From assembly GCA_018824405.1 (NCBI GenBank), contig JAHJGO010000011.1:419783-483782 (forward strand): DNA of 64,000 nucleotides, given 5' to 3'. The stretch's first letter is position 1. Each line of letters opens with the position of its first letter. Positions 8,413 through 17,527 of this stretch are shown here, in pieces. Position numbers and translations under genes: made by a program. The DNA comes from Gammaproteobacteria bacterium (GTDB lineage Bacteria > Pseudomonadota > Gammaproteobacteria > Burkholderiales > Sulfuricellaceae). The notes under the pieces were generated by a model that was given only the letters and a program-made list of their open reading frames with translations, was not told the DNA's origin and made no database searches.

Positions 8413-10263
8413 ATGCCGCAATACCGTTCCCGCACCACCACCCATGGCCGCAACATGGCCGGCGCCCGCGCCCTGTGGCGCGCTACCGGCATGACCGATG
8501 GCGATTTCGACAAGCCCATCATCGCCATTGCCAATTCCTTTACCCAGTTCGTGCCGGGGCACGTGCACCTCAAGGACATGGGCCAGCTGGTCGCGCGCGA
8601 GATCGAAGCCGCTGGCGGCGTGGCCAAGGAATTCAATACCATTGCGGTGGACGACGGCATTGCCATGGGCCACGGCGGCATGCTCTACAGCCTGCCATCG
8701 CGTGAACTGATCGCGGATAGCGTCGAATACATGGTCAATGCCCATTGCGCTGATGCGCTGGTGTGCATCTCCAACTGCGACAAGATCACCCCCGGCATGC
8801 TGATGGCGGCCCTGCGCCTCAATATTCCGACGATTTTCGTCTCCGGCGGGCCGATGGAAGCCGGCAAGGCGGTCATTCATGGCAAGACCATCGCGCTTGA
8901 TCTGGTGGATGCCATGGTGTTCGCGGCCGATGCCAAGGAGTCCGACGAGGATGTGGCAGCTATCGAGCGTTCCGCCTGCCCGACCTGCGGCTCCTGCTCC
9001 GGCATGTTTACGGCGAACTCCATGAATTGTCTGGTCGAATCTCTGGGTCTTGGCCTGCCTGGCAACGGCTCGCTGGTGGCGACGCATGCTGACCGCAAGC
9101 GCCTGTTCCTCGAAGCTGGGCGCCTGATCGTGGCGCTGGCCAAGAGCCATTACGAGCGCGACGACATGTCGGTGCTGCCGCGTTCCATCGCGACTTTTGA
9201 AGCTTTCGAGAACGCTGTCGCGCTGGATATCGCCATGGGCGGTTCGACCAATACCGTGCTGCATCTGCTGGCTGCGGCGCACGAAGCGGGCGTGGATTTC
9301 ACCATGAAGGACATCGACCGCATGTCGCGCAAGGTGCCTCACCTTTCCAAGGTTGCACCGAGCATCCAGACTTACCACATGGAAGACGTTCACCGCGCTG
9401 GCGGCATCATGGCGATTCTCGGCGAACTGGATCGTGCCGGGCTGCTGCACCGCGATCTGCCGACCATCCACAGCCCGTCCATGGGCCAGGCGCTGGAGCA
9501 CTGGGACGTGTGCCGCACCACCGATGAGAAAGTCAAAACCTTCTATCGCGCCGCGCCGGGCGGGGTGCCCACCACCGTGGCATTCAGCCAGGACAAGCGC
9601 TTCGCCGAACTCGATCTCGACCGTGCCAACGGCTGCATCCGCGACAAGGCCCACGCCTATTCCCAGGATGGCGGGCTGGCGGTGCTGTATGGCAATATCG
9701 CGGAGGACGGCTGTATCGTCAAAACCGCCGGGGTGGACGAGAGCATTCTCAAATTCACCGGCCGGGCACGCATATTCGAGAGCCAGGAAGATTCCGTGGC
9801 GGCCATTCTGGCCGACCAGATCGTGGCCGGCGATGTGGTGGTGATCCGATACGAAGGGCCGCGCGGCGGACCAGGCATGCAGGAAATGCTGTACCCGACC
9901 AGTTATCTCAAGTCCCAGGGGCTGGGCAAGGCCTGCGCGCTGCTCACCGACGGACGTTTTTCCGGCGGCACATCGGGCTTGAGCATCGGCCACGTTTCTC
10001 CGGAAGCGGCGGAGGGCGGCGCCATCGGCCTGGTGGAAGAGGGTGACACGATCGAGATCGACATCCCGAATCGCAGCATCAACCTGATGGTGTCGTGGGA
10101 AGAGCTTTCGCATCGCCGCGCACTGATGGACGAAAAGGGTAGCAAGGCCTGGCAGCCGGTCAAACGCGCGCGACTGGTTTCCCAGGCACTGCAGGCGTAC
10201 GCGGCAATGACCACCTCGGCTGCCAAAGGCGCGGTGCGTGACGTGTCGCAACTTAAAAGGTAA
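8413..10263 (+). CDS. ilvD: Dihydroxy-acid dehydratase
   Basis: Iron-sulfur enzyme that dehydrates 2,3-dihydroxy-isovalerate and -methylvalerate to 2-keto acids in valine and isoleucine synthesis. The 616 residues match the E. coli enzyme in length. Cluster ligands are visible in [11 protein letters not shown] and [18 protein letters not shown], with further landmarks GGSTNTVLH and the C-terminal [13 protein letters not shown]. The start ATG is preceded by TGGAG. The downstream ATPase gene begins 5 nt after its stop, so the two are probably co-transcribed. A 903-codon antisense frame lies over the gene and is a composition artefact. Confidence 0.97.
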   Translation: MPQYRSRTTTHGRNMAGARALWRATGMTDGDFDKPIIAIANSFTQFVPGHVHLKDMGQLVAREIEAAGGVAKEFNTIAVDDGIAMGHGGMLYSLPSRELIADSVEYMVNAHCADALVCISNCDKITPGMLMAALRLNIPTIFVSGGPMEAGKAVIHGKTIALDLVDAMVFAADAKESDEDVAAIERSACPTCGSCSGMFTANSMNCLVESLGLGLPGNGSLVATHADRKRLFLEAGRLIVALAKSHYERDDMSVLPRSIATFEAFENAVALDIAMGGSTNTVLHLLAAAHEAGVDFTMKDIDRMSRKVPHLSKVAPSIQTYHMEDVHRAGGIMAILGELDRAGLLHRDLPTIHSPSMGQALEHWDVCRTTDEKVKTFYRAAPGGVPTTVAFSQDKRFAELDLDRANGCIRDKAHAYSQDGGLAVLYGNIAEDGCIVKTAGVDESILKFTGRARIFESQEDSVAAILADQIVAGDVVVIRYEGPRGGPGMQEMLYPTSYLKSQGLGKACALLTDGRFSGGTSGLSIGHVSPEAAEGGAIGLVEEGDTIEIDIPNRSINLMVSWEELSHRRALMDEKGSKAWQPVKRARLVSQALQAYAAMTTSAAKGAVRDVSQLKR

Positions 10264-10268
10264 AGCCC

Positions 10269-12044
10269 ATGGCACTGCCCGACCACGAGCATAAACTCAC
10301 TCTCGACGAGGTGCTGGCCGAACTGGTGGCGGATGGCCTGGTGCCGCAGGCGAATGCCGACAAGATCAATTTTCCTGCACGCAATCAGGGTGGCGTCAAG
10401 TTGCACCCGCTGGTGGTAGTGGCGAGCCAGAAGTGGAAAAATCCACATCCGCCTTTCCAGACTCTTGATCTCGAGGAATTGACCCAGTGGCTGGCGGGGA
10501 AGCTTGGCCTGCCTTACCAGCACATCGACCCGCTCAAGGTGGATGTGTCCTCGGTGGCCAAGGTCATGTCGCATGCCTATGCTTCGCGTTTCATGGTCCT
10601 GCCGATCGCGGCCAGCTCGCGAGAAGTGGTTGTGGCGACAGCCGAGCCTTTCGAACGCGAGTGGGAAAGGGAAATCGCCCAGATACTGCGCTGTGAGATT
10701 CGCCGCGTGATCGCGACCCCGGAGCAGATCAAGCGTTACCTGCCGGAATTCTACAATCTGGCACGCTCCATGAAAGGGGCGCTGAAAACACATGAAGGCG
10801 CGGGTCAGTCCGGGATTGCCAATTTCGAGCAGCTGGTGGAACTGTCGCGCACCGGCCACCTTGATGCCAACGACCAGCATGTGGTGCAAATCGTGGACTG
10901 GCTGTTCCAGTATGCGTTCGAGCAGCGCGCTTCGGATATTCACCTTGAGCCTCGGCGCGATTCAGGCAATGTGCGCTTTCGTATCGATGGCGTGATGCAT
11001 CATGTGTACCAGATTCCCTCCCCGGTGGTGACGGCCATCACCAGTCGCATCAAGGGCCTGGGTCGCATGGATATCGTAGAGAAGCGCCGCCCGCAGGATG
11101 GGCGAATCAAGACCCGCACGCCGGACGGGATGGAAGTTGAATTGCGCCTTTCCACCATGCCCACCGCTTTTGGCGAGAAGCTGGTGATGCGGATTTTCAA
11201 TCCAGACGTGATCGTGCAGGATTTCAAGGATCTCGGCTTTGGCGAGCAGGAAGAGCAACGCTGGAATCAGATGGTGTCGCAGCCCAACGGCATTGTGCTG
11301 GTCACCGGGCCAACTGGCTCGGGCAAGACTACGACGCTGTATTCCACCCTGCGTACCCTGGCCCAGCCTGAGGTCAACGTCTGCACGGTTGAAGATCCCA
11401 TCGAGATGGTGATGCCGCAGTTCAACCAGATGCAGGTGCAGCACAATATCGGCCTGGACTTCGCCAGCGGCATCCGCACCCTGATGCGCCAGGACCCGGA
11501 CATCATCATGGTGGGCGAGATCCGCGACCTGGAAACGGCGGAAATGGCCATCCAGGCAGCCTTGACCGGCCACCTGGTGCTTTCCACCCTGCATACCAAC
11601 GATGCCCCCTCGGCGATTACCCGCATGCTCGATCTGGGTGTGCCGGGCTATCTTCTCAACTCCACCGTGCTGGGTGTGCTGGGACAGCGGCTGGTGCGTA
11701 CCCTGTGTCCGCATTGCAAGGAAAAAACCAGCATTGATGAGGAAGCATGGAATGCCATGGTGGCTCCCTGGAAAGCCACGCCGCCCGCGAGTATCAATAC
11801 GCTCAAAGGCTGCCTGGAATGTCGCATGACCGGTTATCTGGGGCGTTCCGGCATTTATGAAATCATGCTTCTGTCGCCGGCCGTGAAGAAACTGGTTGCC
11901 GGCTCTGCCGATATCGCCCTGATCCGGGAGCAGGCCTACAAGGAAGGCATGCGACCGCTGCGCATCAGCGGCGCACAGAAAGTAGCAGCGGGTTTGACCA
12001 CCATGGATGAGGTGCTGCGAGTTACGCCGCCGCCGGGGCAGTAG
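10269..12044 (+). CDS. GspE/PilB-type secretion or pilus assembly ATPase (orphan)
   Basis: A 591-residue ATPase of the type II secretion/type IV pilus E family. Residues 1-165 hold the N-terminal domain with the MshEN-like fold; ASDIHLEPR lies at 221; Walker A GPTGSGKT at 347-354; the Asp box at 372-379; Walker [11 protein letters not shown] at 411-420; the His box at 433-443; and a zinc tetracysteine C480, C483, C515, C518. No pilin, GspF or other secretion gene is nearby; it follows ilvD by 5 nt. It could drive a system encoded elsewhere or be specialised. The tetracysteine argues against a PilT-type retraction ATPase. Confidence 0.85.
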   Translation: MALPDHEHKLTLDEVLAELVADGLVPQANADKINFPARNQGGVKLHPLVVVASQKWKNPHPPFQTLDLEELTQWLAGKLGLPYQHIDPLKVDVSSVAKVMSHAYASRFMVLPIAASSREVVVATAEPFEREWEREIAQILRCEIRRVIATPEQIKRYLPEFYNLARSMKGALKTHEGAGQSGIANFEQLVELSRTGHLDANDQHVVQIVDWLFQYAFEQRASDIHLEPRRDSGNVRFRIDGVMHHVYQIPSPVVTAITSRIKGLGRMDIVEKRRPQDGRIKTRTPDGMEVELRLSTMPTAFGEKLVMRIFNPDVIVQDFKDLGFGEQEEQRWNQMVSQPNGIVLVTGPTGSGKTTTLYSTLRTLAQPEVNVCTVEDPIEMVMPQFNQMQVQHNIGLDFASGIRTLMRQDPDIIMVGEIRDLETAEMAIQAALTGHLVLSTLHTNDAPSAITRMLDLGVPGYLLNSTVLGVLGQRLVRTLCPHCKEKTSIDEEAWNAMVAPWKATPPASINTLKGCLECRMTGYLGRSGIYEIMLLSPAVKKLVAGSADIALIREQAYKEGMRPLRISGAQKVAAGLTTMDEVLRVTPPPGQ

Positions 12045-12111
12045 TCGCGGAAGTTAAGTTTCGGAATTTACTTTCGTTCAGGTTTCTGTCAGCTTGTGTG
12101 TGCAAAAATTC

Positions 12112-12139
12112 TTGCAATGGCGGCAGGTTGGTTTAAGAT
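12112..12139 (+). promoter_or_regulatory. Candidate promoter of the cytochrome c gene
   Basis: TTGCAA (12112-12117) and TAAGAT (12134-12139) are spaced by 16 nt in the 162-nt gap after the ATPase gene, about 68 nt before the cytochrome start codon. Both hexamers match four of six consensus bases, so this is a moderate prediction. Confidence 0.35.
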
Positions 12140-12206
12140 AGCCAGCTCCAGATTTTGTGGTTTTGTTTTAAATTCATTATTTACCATGTTTTTTGAGGAG
12201 TCGATT

Positions 12207-12536
12207 ATGAAAGCTACCTGGTTGGGAATGGCCGCTGCGGCCGCTGTACTGGTTTCTGGTTACGCTAATGCTGCGGATGAGGCTGCGATGGTCGCCCTGG
12301 CGCAGAAAAGCGCCTGCATGAGCTGCCACGGCATGGACAAGAAAATTGTCGGCCCTGGTTACAAGGAAGTTGCTGCCAAGTACAAAGGCGACAAGGGTGC
12401 CGAAGCCAAATTGGCCGCCAAGGTAAAAGCCGGCGGCAAAGGCGTGTGGGGTGAAGTTCCGATGCCGCCAAACGCTGCAGTCAAGGATGAGGATGTCAAG
12501 GCTCTGGTGCACTGGATTCTGACCCGCAAGTACTAA
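12207..12536 (+). CDS. Small periplasmic class I cytochrome c (c551/c552 type)
   Basis: A 109-residue monoheme cytochrome. A Sec signal peptide covers residues 1-22 (cleavage after YANA), the heme motif CMSCH is at 37-41, and the axial Met is most likely M86 in GEVPMPP, all in the c551/c552 arrangement. It would carry electrons in the periplasm, plausibly between the bc1 complex encoded at 52-54.6 kb and a terminal oxidase or reductase. The ATG at 12207 is chosen because GAGGAG lies 8 nt upstream and it gives a clean signal peptide; upstream in-frame starts do not. A strong terminator follows. Confidence 0.92.
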   Translation: MKATWLGMAAAAAVLVSGYANAADEAAMVALAQKSACMSCHGMDKKIVGPGYKEVAAKYKGDKGAEAKLAAKVKAGGKGVWGEVPMPPNAAVKDEDVKALVHWILTRKY

Positions 12537-12560
12537 ATCAGGCGCATCCAGCCTGTGCAA

Positions 12561-12590
12561 AGCCAACCCTCGGGTTGGCTTTTGTTTTTT
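12561..12590 (+). terminator. Rho-independent terminator after the cytochrome c gene
   Basis: AGCCAACCC-TC-GGGTTGGCT forms a stem of about nine base pairs, followed by TTTGTTTTTT. It starts 25 nt after the cytochrome stop codon and separates this gene from livK. Confidence 0.88.
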
Positions 12591-12643
12591 GGAACACGGA
12601 AATTTCGATAGAATAGGCAGCTTGATAAGCCAATAATGATTTT

Positions 12644-12650
12644 AGGGGAG
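12644..12650 (+). promoter_or_regulatory. Ribosome binding site selecting a TTG start for livK
   Basis: AGGGGAG lies exactly 6 nt before TTG at 12657. The in-frame ATG at 12636 is upstream of this site and would place it inside the coding region, so the TTG is the better start. It also gives a normal lipoprotein signal beginning MKSRLL. Confidence 0.7.
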
Positions 12651-12656
12651 AAAAAA

Positions 12657-13838
12657 TTGAAATCACGCCTGCTTGTTGTGCTGCTTTCGACTGCATTGTT
12701 GAATCTTGCTGCTTGTGGCAAAAAAGATACAGTGCCCGCCGCAGACGGTGAAATGGTGGTGAAGATAGGCGCGATTCAGCCCCTTACCGGACCTCAGTCT
12801 CACCTCGGCAAGGATAACGAGAACGGCACACGCATGGCGATCGATGATGCCAACGCGAAGGGCATCAGCATCGGCGGCAAAAAGGTCAGATTCGAGCTCC
12901 TCAGCGAGGACGACCAGGCCGATCCCAAAACAGCTACCATCGTGGCGCAGAAAATGGTGGACGAGAAGGTCAACGGCATCATCGGCCATCTCAATTCCGG
13001 CACCACCATTCCTACCTCGAAAATTTATTCCGATGCCGGCATCGTGCAGATTTCTCCTTCTGCAACCAATCCCAAGTACACCGAGCAGGGCTTCAGGACC
13101 GCGTTTCGCGTGATGCCCAATGATGTGCAGCAGGGTCGGGTGCTGGGCGATTTTGCCGTGACCCGGCTGGGTGCGAAGAAAGTCGCCATCATCGATGATC
13201 GCACGGCCTATGGCCAAGGACTGGCCGACCAGTTCGAAACAGCGGCAAAGGCGGCTGGCGCAGAGATCGTGACGCGCCAGTACACCACGGACAGATCCAC
13301 TGATTTCATGGCGATTCTGACCGCGGTCAAATCCGAAAACGCCGACGTGCTGTTCTTCGGCGGCATGGATGCCCAGGGCGGCCCGATGATCAAGCAGTTC
13401 AAGACCCTGGGGCTGAATGCCAAATTTCTCATGGGTGATGGCGGTAGCACGCCGGAATTCATCAAACTGTCGGGTGGCAATGCTGAAGGGGCTTACAGTT
13501 CACTCCCCGGTTTGCCGCTGGACAAGATGCCGGGCGGCAAGGAATTTAGTGATCGGTTTACTGCCAAATATGGCCAGATCCAGCTTTACGCCCCTTATTG
13601 CTACGATGCCGTGAGCGTGATGATCGCCGCCATGCAGAAGGCCGACTCCGCTGACCCGGCGAAGTACATGCCGGTACTGGCAGGCATCACCCATGACGGC
13701 GTGACGGCCAGAGTCAGTTTCGACGCGAAGGGCGACATCAGGGATGGTGCGATCACCCTCTATCAGGTGAAAAACGGCAAGTGGGAGGTGCTGGAAACCG
13801 TAGGTGGTGCCGCGCCAGCGCCTGCAGCAGCGCAATAA
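12657..13838 (+). CDS. livK: Branched-chain amino-acid ABC transporter substrate-binding lipoprotein
   Basis: Periplasmic solute receptor of the LivKHMGF importer. The 393-residue protein has a lipoprotein signal ending LNLAAC (lipidated Cys20), so it is tethered to the membrane rather than soluble like E. coli LivK. The mature part is a type I periplasmic-binding fold of the leucine/isoleucine/valine family: KIGAIQPLTGPQSHLGKDNENG, then LLSEDDQADPKTA and GIIGHLNSGTTIP. The start is TTG at 12657, chosen from the Shine-Dalgarno position. livH follows with a 4-nt gap. Ligand specificity cannot be read from the sequence; urea, amide and aromatic-compound receptors share this fold. Confidence 0.9.
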   Translation: MKSRLLVVLLSTALLNLAACGKKDTVPAADGEMVVKIGAIQPLTGPQSHLGKDNENGTRMAIDDANAKGISIGGKKVRFELLSEDDQADPKTATIVAQKMVDEKVNGIIGHLNSGTTIPTSKIYSDAGIVQISPSATNPKYTEQGFRTAFRVMPNDVQQGRVLGDFAVTRLGAKKVAIIDDRTAYGQGLADQFETAAKAAGAEIVTRQYTTDRSTDFMAILTAVKSENADVLFFGGMDAQGGPMIKQFKTLGLNAKFLMGDGGSTPEFIKLSGGNAEGAYSSLPGLPLDKMPGGKEFSDRFTAKYGQIQLYAPYCYDAVSVMIAAMQKADSADPAKYMPVLAGITHDGVTARVSFDAKGDIRDGAITLYQVKNGKWEVLETVGGAAPAPAAAQ

Positions 13839-13842
13839 CATT

Positions 13843-14772
13843 TTGGATATTTTCCTCCAGCAGCTTATCAACGGCCTGGTGCTGGGTAGCGTCTACGCTC
13901 TGATCGCACTGGGTTACACCATGGTGTATGGCATCCTTGAACTGATCAACTTCGCCCATGGCGAGGTGGTCATGATCGGCGCCATGGTAACGCTGGCAGT
14001 GGTCAACATGCTGCTGGCCAGCGGGGTCGACATCCCCGGCATCATGATCGTTGCCGCCGGGCTGCTGGTGGCGATCAGCGTCTGCATGGCGCTGGGCTTC
14101 GCCATCGAGCGCATCGCCTATCGGCCCTTGCGCAAGGCCCCGCGATTGGCCCCCTTGATCACCGCCATCGGCGTGTCCATCGTGCTGCAGAACGTGGCCA
14201 TGATCATCTGGGGGCGGTCGTACATATCCTTTCCACCTATCCTGCCGATGACGCGCCATGAAATTGGCGGCGCAGGCATCACCGATCTGCAAATCTTCAT
14301 CTTCCTGCTGGCGCTGGTGCTGATGGCTGGGCTGGTCATGCTGATAAACAAAACCCGCATCGGCCGGGCCATGCGCGCCACTGCCCAGGCGCCGGAAATT
14401 GCCGGCCTGATGGGAGTGAACGTCAATGCCGTGATCTCCTTCACTTTTATCCTTGGCTCGGCGCTGGCCGCCATCGCCGGGCTGATGGTGAGTGCCTACT
14501 ACGGCATTGCGCACTATTACATGGGTTTCCTGCTCGGCCTCAAGGCTTTCACCGCGGCGGTGTTGGGCGGCATCGGCAATATCGCCGGCGCCATGCTGGG
14601 CGGCCTGCTGCTGGGTGTGATCGAGAGCATGGCGGCAGGCTATATCGGCGACCTCACCGGCGGCTTTCTTGGCAGCCATTACCAGGATGTGTTTGCCTTC
14701 TTCGTGCTGATCGGGGTGCTGGTGTTCCGCCCTTCGGGTCTGCTGGGCGAGCGCGTGGCGGAGCGAGCATGA
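13843..14772 (+). CDS. livH: Branched-chain amino-acid ABC transporter permease LivH
   Basis: Inner-membrane permease of the importer, 309 residues with about eight membrane segments. It opens with the family's typical DIFLQQLINGLVLGSVYALIALGY and contains the GRAMRATAQAPEIAGLMGV coupling loop. The start is taken as TTG at 13843, because this gives the canonical N terminus; the longer frame would overlap livK by 35 nt. Initiation probably depends on coupling to livK. A palindromic repeat separates it from livM. Confidence 0.92.
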   Translation: MDIFLQQLINGLVLGSVYALIALGYTMVYGILELINFAHGEVVMIGAMVTLAVVNMLLASGVDIPGIMIVAAGLLVAISVCMALGFAIERIAYRPLRKAPRLAPLITAIGVSIVLQNVAMIIWGRSYISFPPILPMTRHEIGGAGITDLQIFIFLLALVLMAGLVMLINKTRIGRAMRATAQAPEIAGLMGVNVNAVISFTFILGSALAAIAGLMVSAYYGIAHYYMGFLLGLKAFTAAVLGGIGNIAGAMLGGLLLGVIESMAAGYIGDLTGGFLGSHYQDVFAFFVLIGVLVFRPSGLLGERVAERA

Positions 14773-14784
14773 ACCCCTCTCAGG

Positions 14785-14875
14785 CCGTCATTGCGAGCGT
14801 AGCGAAGCAATCTCGGCCTTACGTGGAGCCCTCTGAAAACAGATTGCTTCGTCGCTTTGCTTCTCGCAATGACGG
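14785..14875. repeat. Dispersed palindromic intergenic repeat, copy 1 (inside the liv operon)
   Basis: A 91-bp imperfect palindrome lies in the livH-livM gap. The left arm begins CCGTCATTGCGAGCG and contains AGCGAAGCAATCT; the right arm (14841-14875) is its reverse complement, AGATTGCTTCG to CTCGCAATGACGG. The same element occurs at 27135-27208 in this window. It resembles the widespread CGTCATTGCGAG/GAAGCAATC family of mobile palindromic intergenic repeats. As RNA it would form a long hairpin between two co-transcribed permease genes. Confidence 0.85.
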
Positions 14876-14895
14876 TTTTAATGAGGGCCTCAGGC

Positions 14896-16017
14896 ATGCC
14901 AAATAACTGGCGCAGATTTACATCCGACCGCCGCGCCGCGTATGTGGCCTTCGTGCTGCTCGGCCTGCTGCTGGCAGCCGCACCCTTCCTGGTTGGCGCG
15001 AGTCTGGGCAACGGCTGGGTTCGCATACTCGATTTTGTCCTGCTCTACATCATGCTGGCGTTGGGGCTGAATATCGTGGTCGGCTACGCCGGACTGCTCG
15101 ACCTGGGTTATGTCGCCTTTTACGCCGTCGGCGCCTATCTGTACGCCCTGCTGGCTTCGCCTCATTTCGGTCTGCACCTTCCGGTCTGGCTCATCCTGCC
15201 GCTAGGCGCGCTGGTGGCCGGGCTGTTCGGCATGACGCTGGGCGCGCCGACCCTGCGGCTGCGCGGCGACTACCTCGCCATCGTGACCCTCGGTTTTGGC
15301 GAAATCATCCGGATTTTCCTCAACAACCTCAACGCGCCGGTCAATCTGACCAACGGGCCCCAGGGCATCAGCATGATCGACCCGCTCGGCGCGGGCGGGG
15401 TGTCTCTCAGCCAGTCGTTTGAACTGTTCGGCGTGCAGGTGCCGGGTATCTATGCCATCTACTATCTATTCCTGGCGCTGGCCCTGCTGATCGTCTTCAT
15501 TTCGCTGCGCCTTCAGGATTCGCGCATCGGTCGCGCCTGGGTGGCGATCCGTGAGGACGAAGTGGCGGCCGAGGCGATGGGCATCAATACGCGCAACGTC
15601 AAGCTGCTGGCCTTTGCCATGGGCGCGAGTTTCGGCGGCATTTCCGGCGGCCTGTTCGCCGGTTTCCAAGGCTTCGTCAGCCCGGAAAGCTTCCACCTGA
15701 TGGAATCCATCATGATCCTGTGCATGGTGGTGCTGGGTGGCATGGGGCATATTCCGGGGGTGATTCTGGGCGCCATCCTGCTCACCGTCCTGCCCGAAGC
15801 GCTGCGCTATATTGGCCCGCTCGAAGAAGCCCTGTTCGGACGCGTGGTGGTGGACCCGGCTGACCTGCGCATGCTGATTTTTGGCCTGGCGCTGATCGTG
15901 GTGATGATTTTCCGTCCTGCCGGGCTGTGGCCCTCGAAGACGCGTCAGCGCGAATTCAGCAGCGAAGCGGAAGTGCTGGAGCACGAACAGGATGCACTCT
16001 ATGACGCTCAAAGGTAA
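14896..16017 (+). CDS. livM: Branched-chain amino-acid ABC transporter permease LivM
   Basis: Second inner-membrane permease of the importer, 373 residues. Family features include LGLNIVVGYAGLLDLGYVAFYAVGAY near residue 55, DYLAIVTLGFGEI, and the coupling loop GRAWVAIREDEVAAEAMGIN. The start is the ATG at 14896, after a GAGGG; an upstream in-frame ATG at 14857 lies inside the palindromic repeat and is unlikely. livG begins 3 nt after its stop. Confidence 0.93.
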   Translation: MPNNWRRFTSDRRAAYVAFVLLGLLLAAAPFLVGASLGNGWVRILDFVLLYIMLALGLNIVVGYAGLLDLGYVAFYAVGAYLYALLASPHFGLHLPVWLILPLGALVAGLFGMTLGAPTLRLRGDYLAIVTLGFGEIIRIFLNNLNAPVNLTNGPQGISMIDPLGAGGVSLSQSFELFGVQVPGIYAIYYLFLALALLIVFISLRLQDSRIGRAWVAIREDEVAAEAMGINTRNVKLLAFAMGASFGGISGGLFAGFQGFVSPESFHLMESIMILCMVVLGGMGHIPGVILGAILLTVLPEALRYIGPLEEALFGRVVVDPADLRMLIFGLALIVVMIFRPAGLWPSKTRQREFSSEAEVLEHEQDALYDAQR

Positions 16018-16020
16018 GCC

Positions 16021-16785
16021 ATGAGCCTGTTGCGTGCAGAAAACGTGAGCAAACACTTTGGCGGCCTGGCTGCGCTCTCCGAGGTTTCGTTCATCATCGG
16101 GCAGGGCGAAATTTTCGGCCTGATCGGGCCCAATGGCGCAGGCAAGACCACGTTGTTCAATGTGCTGACCGGTCTGTACACCCTGAGCGCCGGGCAAGTC
16201 AGCCTGGACGGCCACGCTATTCATGGCCGGAAGCCCAGCCAGGTCACGCGTCTGGGACTGGCGCGCACCTTCCAGAATATCCGCCTGTTCGCCAACATGA
16301 GTGCACTGGAAAACGTCATGGTCGGGCGTCACGTGCGCACCCATGCCGGGGTGCTCGGCGCCATCCTGCGCGGTGGCGGTACGCGCAAGGAAGAGGCTGC
16401 CATTCGTCAGCGTGCCCACGATCTCCTGACCTACGTCGGCATCGAAAAGCACTCGCGGACCCTGGCAAAAAATCTTTCCTATGGTGACCAGCGCCGTCTC
16501 GAAATTGCTCGCGCGCTGGCCACGGAACCCAAACTGCTGGCCCTCGACGAACCCGCCGCCGGCATGAATGCGAGCGAGACCGCAACGCTTGAACAATTGC
16601 TGCAAACCATCCGCGCGGATGGCGTGACCCTGCTGCTGATCGAGCACGATGTGAAGCTGGTGATGGGCCTGTGCGACCGCGTGGCGGTGCTGGATTACGG
16701 CAAAAAAATTGCTGAAGGCACGCCTGCCGAGGTGCAGCGCGATCCGCAGGTGATTGAAGCCTATCTGGGCGGGAGCGTCGCATGA
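16021..16785 (+). CDS. livG: Branched-chain amino-acid ABC transporter ATPase LivG
   Basis: Cytoplasmic ABC ATPase of 254 residues. Walker A GPNGAGKTT lies near residue 38, the signature is NLSYGDQRRLEIARAL (the degenerate LSYG form typical of LivG), Walker B is LLALDEPAAGMN, and the long LivG-type insertion between Walker A and the signature is present. It overlaps livF by 4 nt (ATGA), which couples the two ATPases. Confidence 0.95.
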   Translation: MSLLRAENVSKHFGGLAALSEVSFIIGQGEIFGLIGPNGAGKTTLFNVLTGLYTLSAGQVSLDGHAIHGRKPSQVTRLGLARTFQNIRLFANMSALENVMVGRHVRTHAGVLGAILRGGGTRKEEAAIRQRAHDLLTYVGIEKHSRTLAKNLSYGDQRRLEIARALATEPKLLALDEPAAGMNASETATLEQLLQTIRADGVTLLLIEHDVKLVMGLCDRVAVLDYGKKIAEGTPAEVQRDPQVIEAYLGGSVA

Positions 16786-17489
16786 GCTTGCTCGAGGTGA
16801 GCGGTCTGAATGTTTCTTACGGTGGTATCAAGGCGGTCAGGGGCATCGATCTGGAAGTTGCCGCTGGCGAACTGGTGTGCCTGATCGGCGCCAACGGCGC
16901 AGGCAAGACCACGACCCTCAAGGCACTGGCGCGGCTCCTGCCGGCGCACGGAAAAATTCTTTACCAGGGCAAGTCCATCGCGCAGACCCCCGTATTCGAT
17001 CTGGTGCGCCAGGGCATCGCGCTGGTGCCGGAAGGGCGGGGCATTTTCGGTCGCCTCAGCGTGGAAGAAAACCTGCTCATGGGTGCCTACAGCAGGCGCG
17101 ATACGCAGGCCATCCGGCATGATCTGGAAAAGAATTACCAACTCTTCCCGCGCCTGTTCGAACGCAAAACCCAGCAGGCCGGCACCCTGTCCGGCGGTGA
17201 ACAGCAGATGCTCGCTATCGGCCGCGCCCTGATGAGCCGCCCGCGCCTGCTGCTGCTCGATGAACCGAGCATGGGCCTGGCGCCCCTGATGGTGAACAAG
17301 ATATTCGAAACCATCCGCGCCATCTCGGCCGAAGGTGTGACCATCCTGCTGGTCGAGCAGAACGCCAAGCTGGCGCTGGAAGCCAGCCATCGCGCCTATG
17401 TCATGGAAAGCGGGACGATCTGCCTGTCTGGCGAGTCCGCCACGCTGCTCAATGACCCGCAGGTGCGTCATGCCTATCTGGGCGAGTAG
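16782..17489 (+). CDS. livF: Branched-chain amino-acid ABC transporter ATPase LivF
   Basis: Second ABC ATPase of the importer, 235 residues, with Walker A GANGAGKTT, a canonical signature TLSGGEQQMLAIGRALM, and Walker B LLLLDEPSMGLAP, the usual LivF sequence. It is the last gene of livKHMGF. No clear terminator is visible before the next gene, 38 nt on, so read-through into the metalloprotease-like gene is possible. Confidence 0.95.
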   Translation: MSLLEVSGLNVSYGGIKAVRGIDLEVAAGELVCLIGANGAGKTTTLKALARLLPAHGKILYQGKSIAQTPVFDLVRQGIALVPEGRGIFGRLSVEENLLMGAYSRRDTQAIRHDLEKNYQLFPRLFERKTQQAGTLSGGEQQMLAIGRALMSRPRLLLLDEPSMGLAPLMVNKIFETIRAISAEGVTILLVEQNAKLALEASHRAYVMESGTICLSGESATLLNDPQVRHAYLGE

Positions 17490-17527
17490 GATTTCCTGTC
17501 AGCATCCACTGACTAGCGAGTAAGCAC

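Noticed and set aside
8350-10275. A 903-codon minus-strand frame that continues upstream of lgt and runs antisense across ilvD
   Set aside because: Only the last 261 codons encode Lgt. The rest is the reverse complement of ilvD, GC-rich codons that happen to avoid stops, with no family resemblance and a start that would move lgt far from its promoter.
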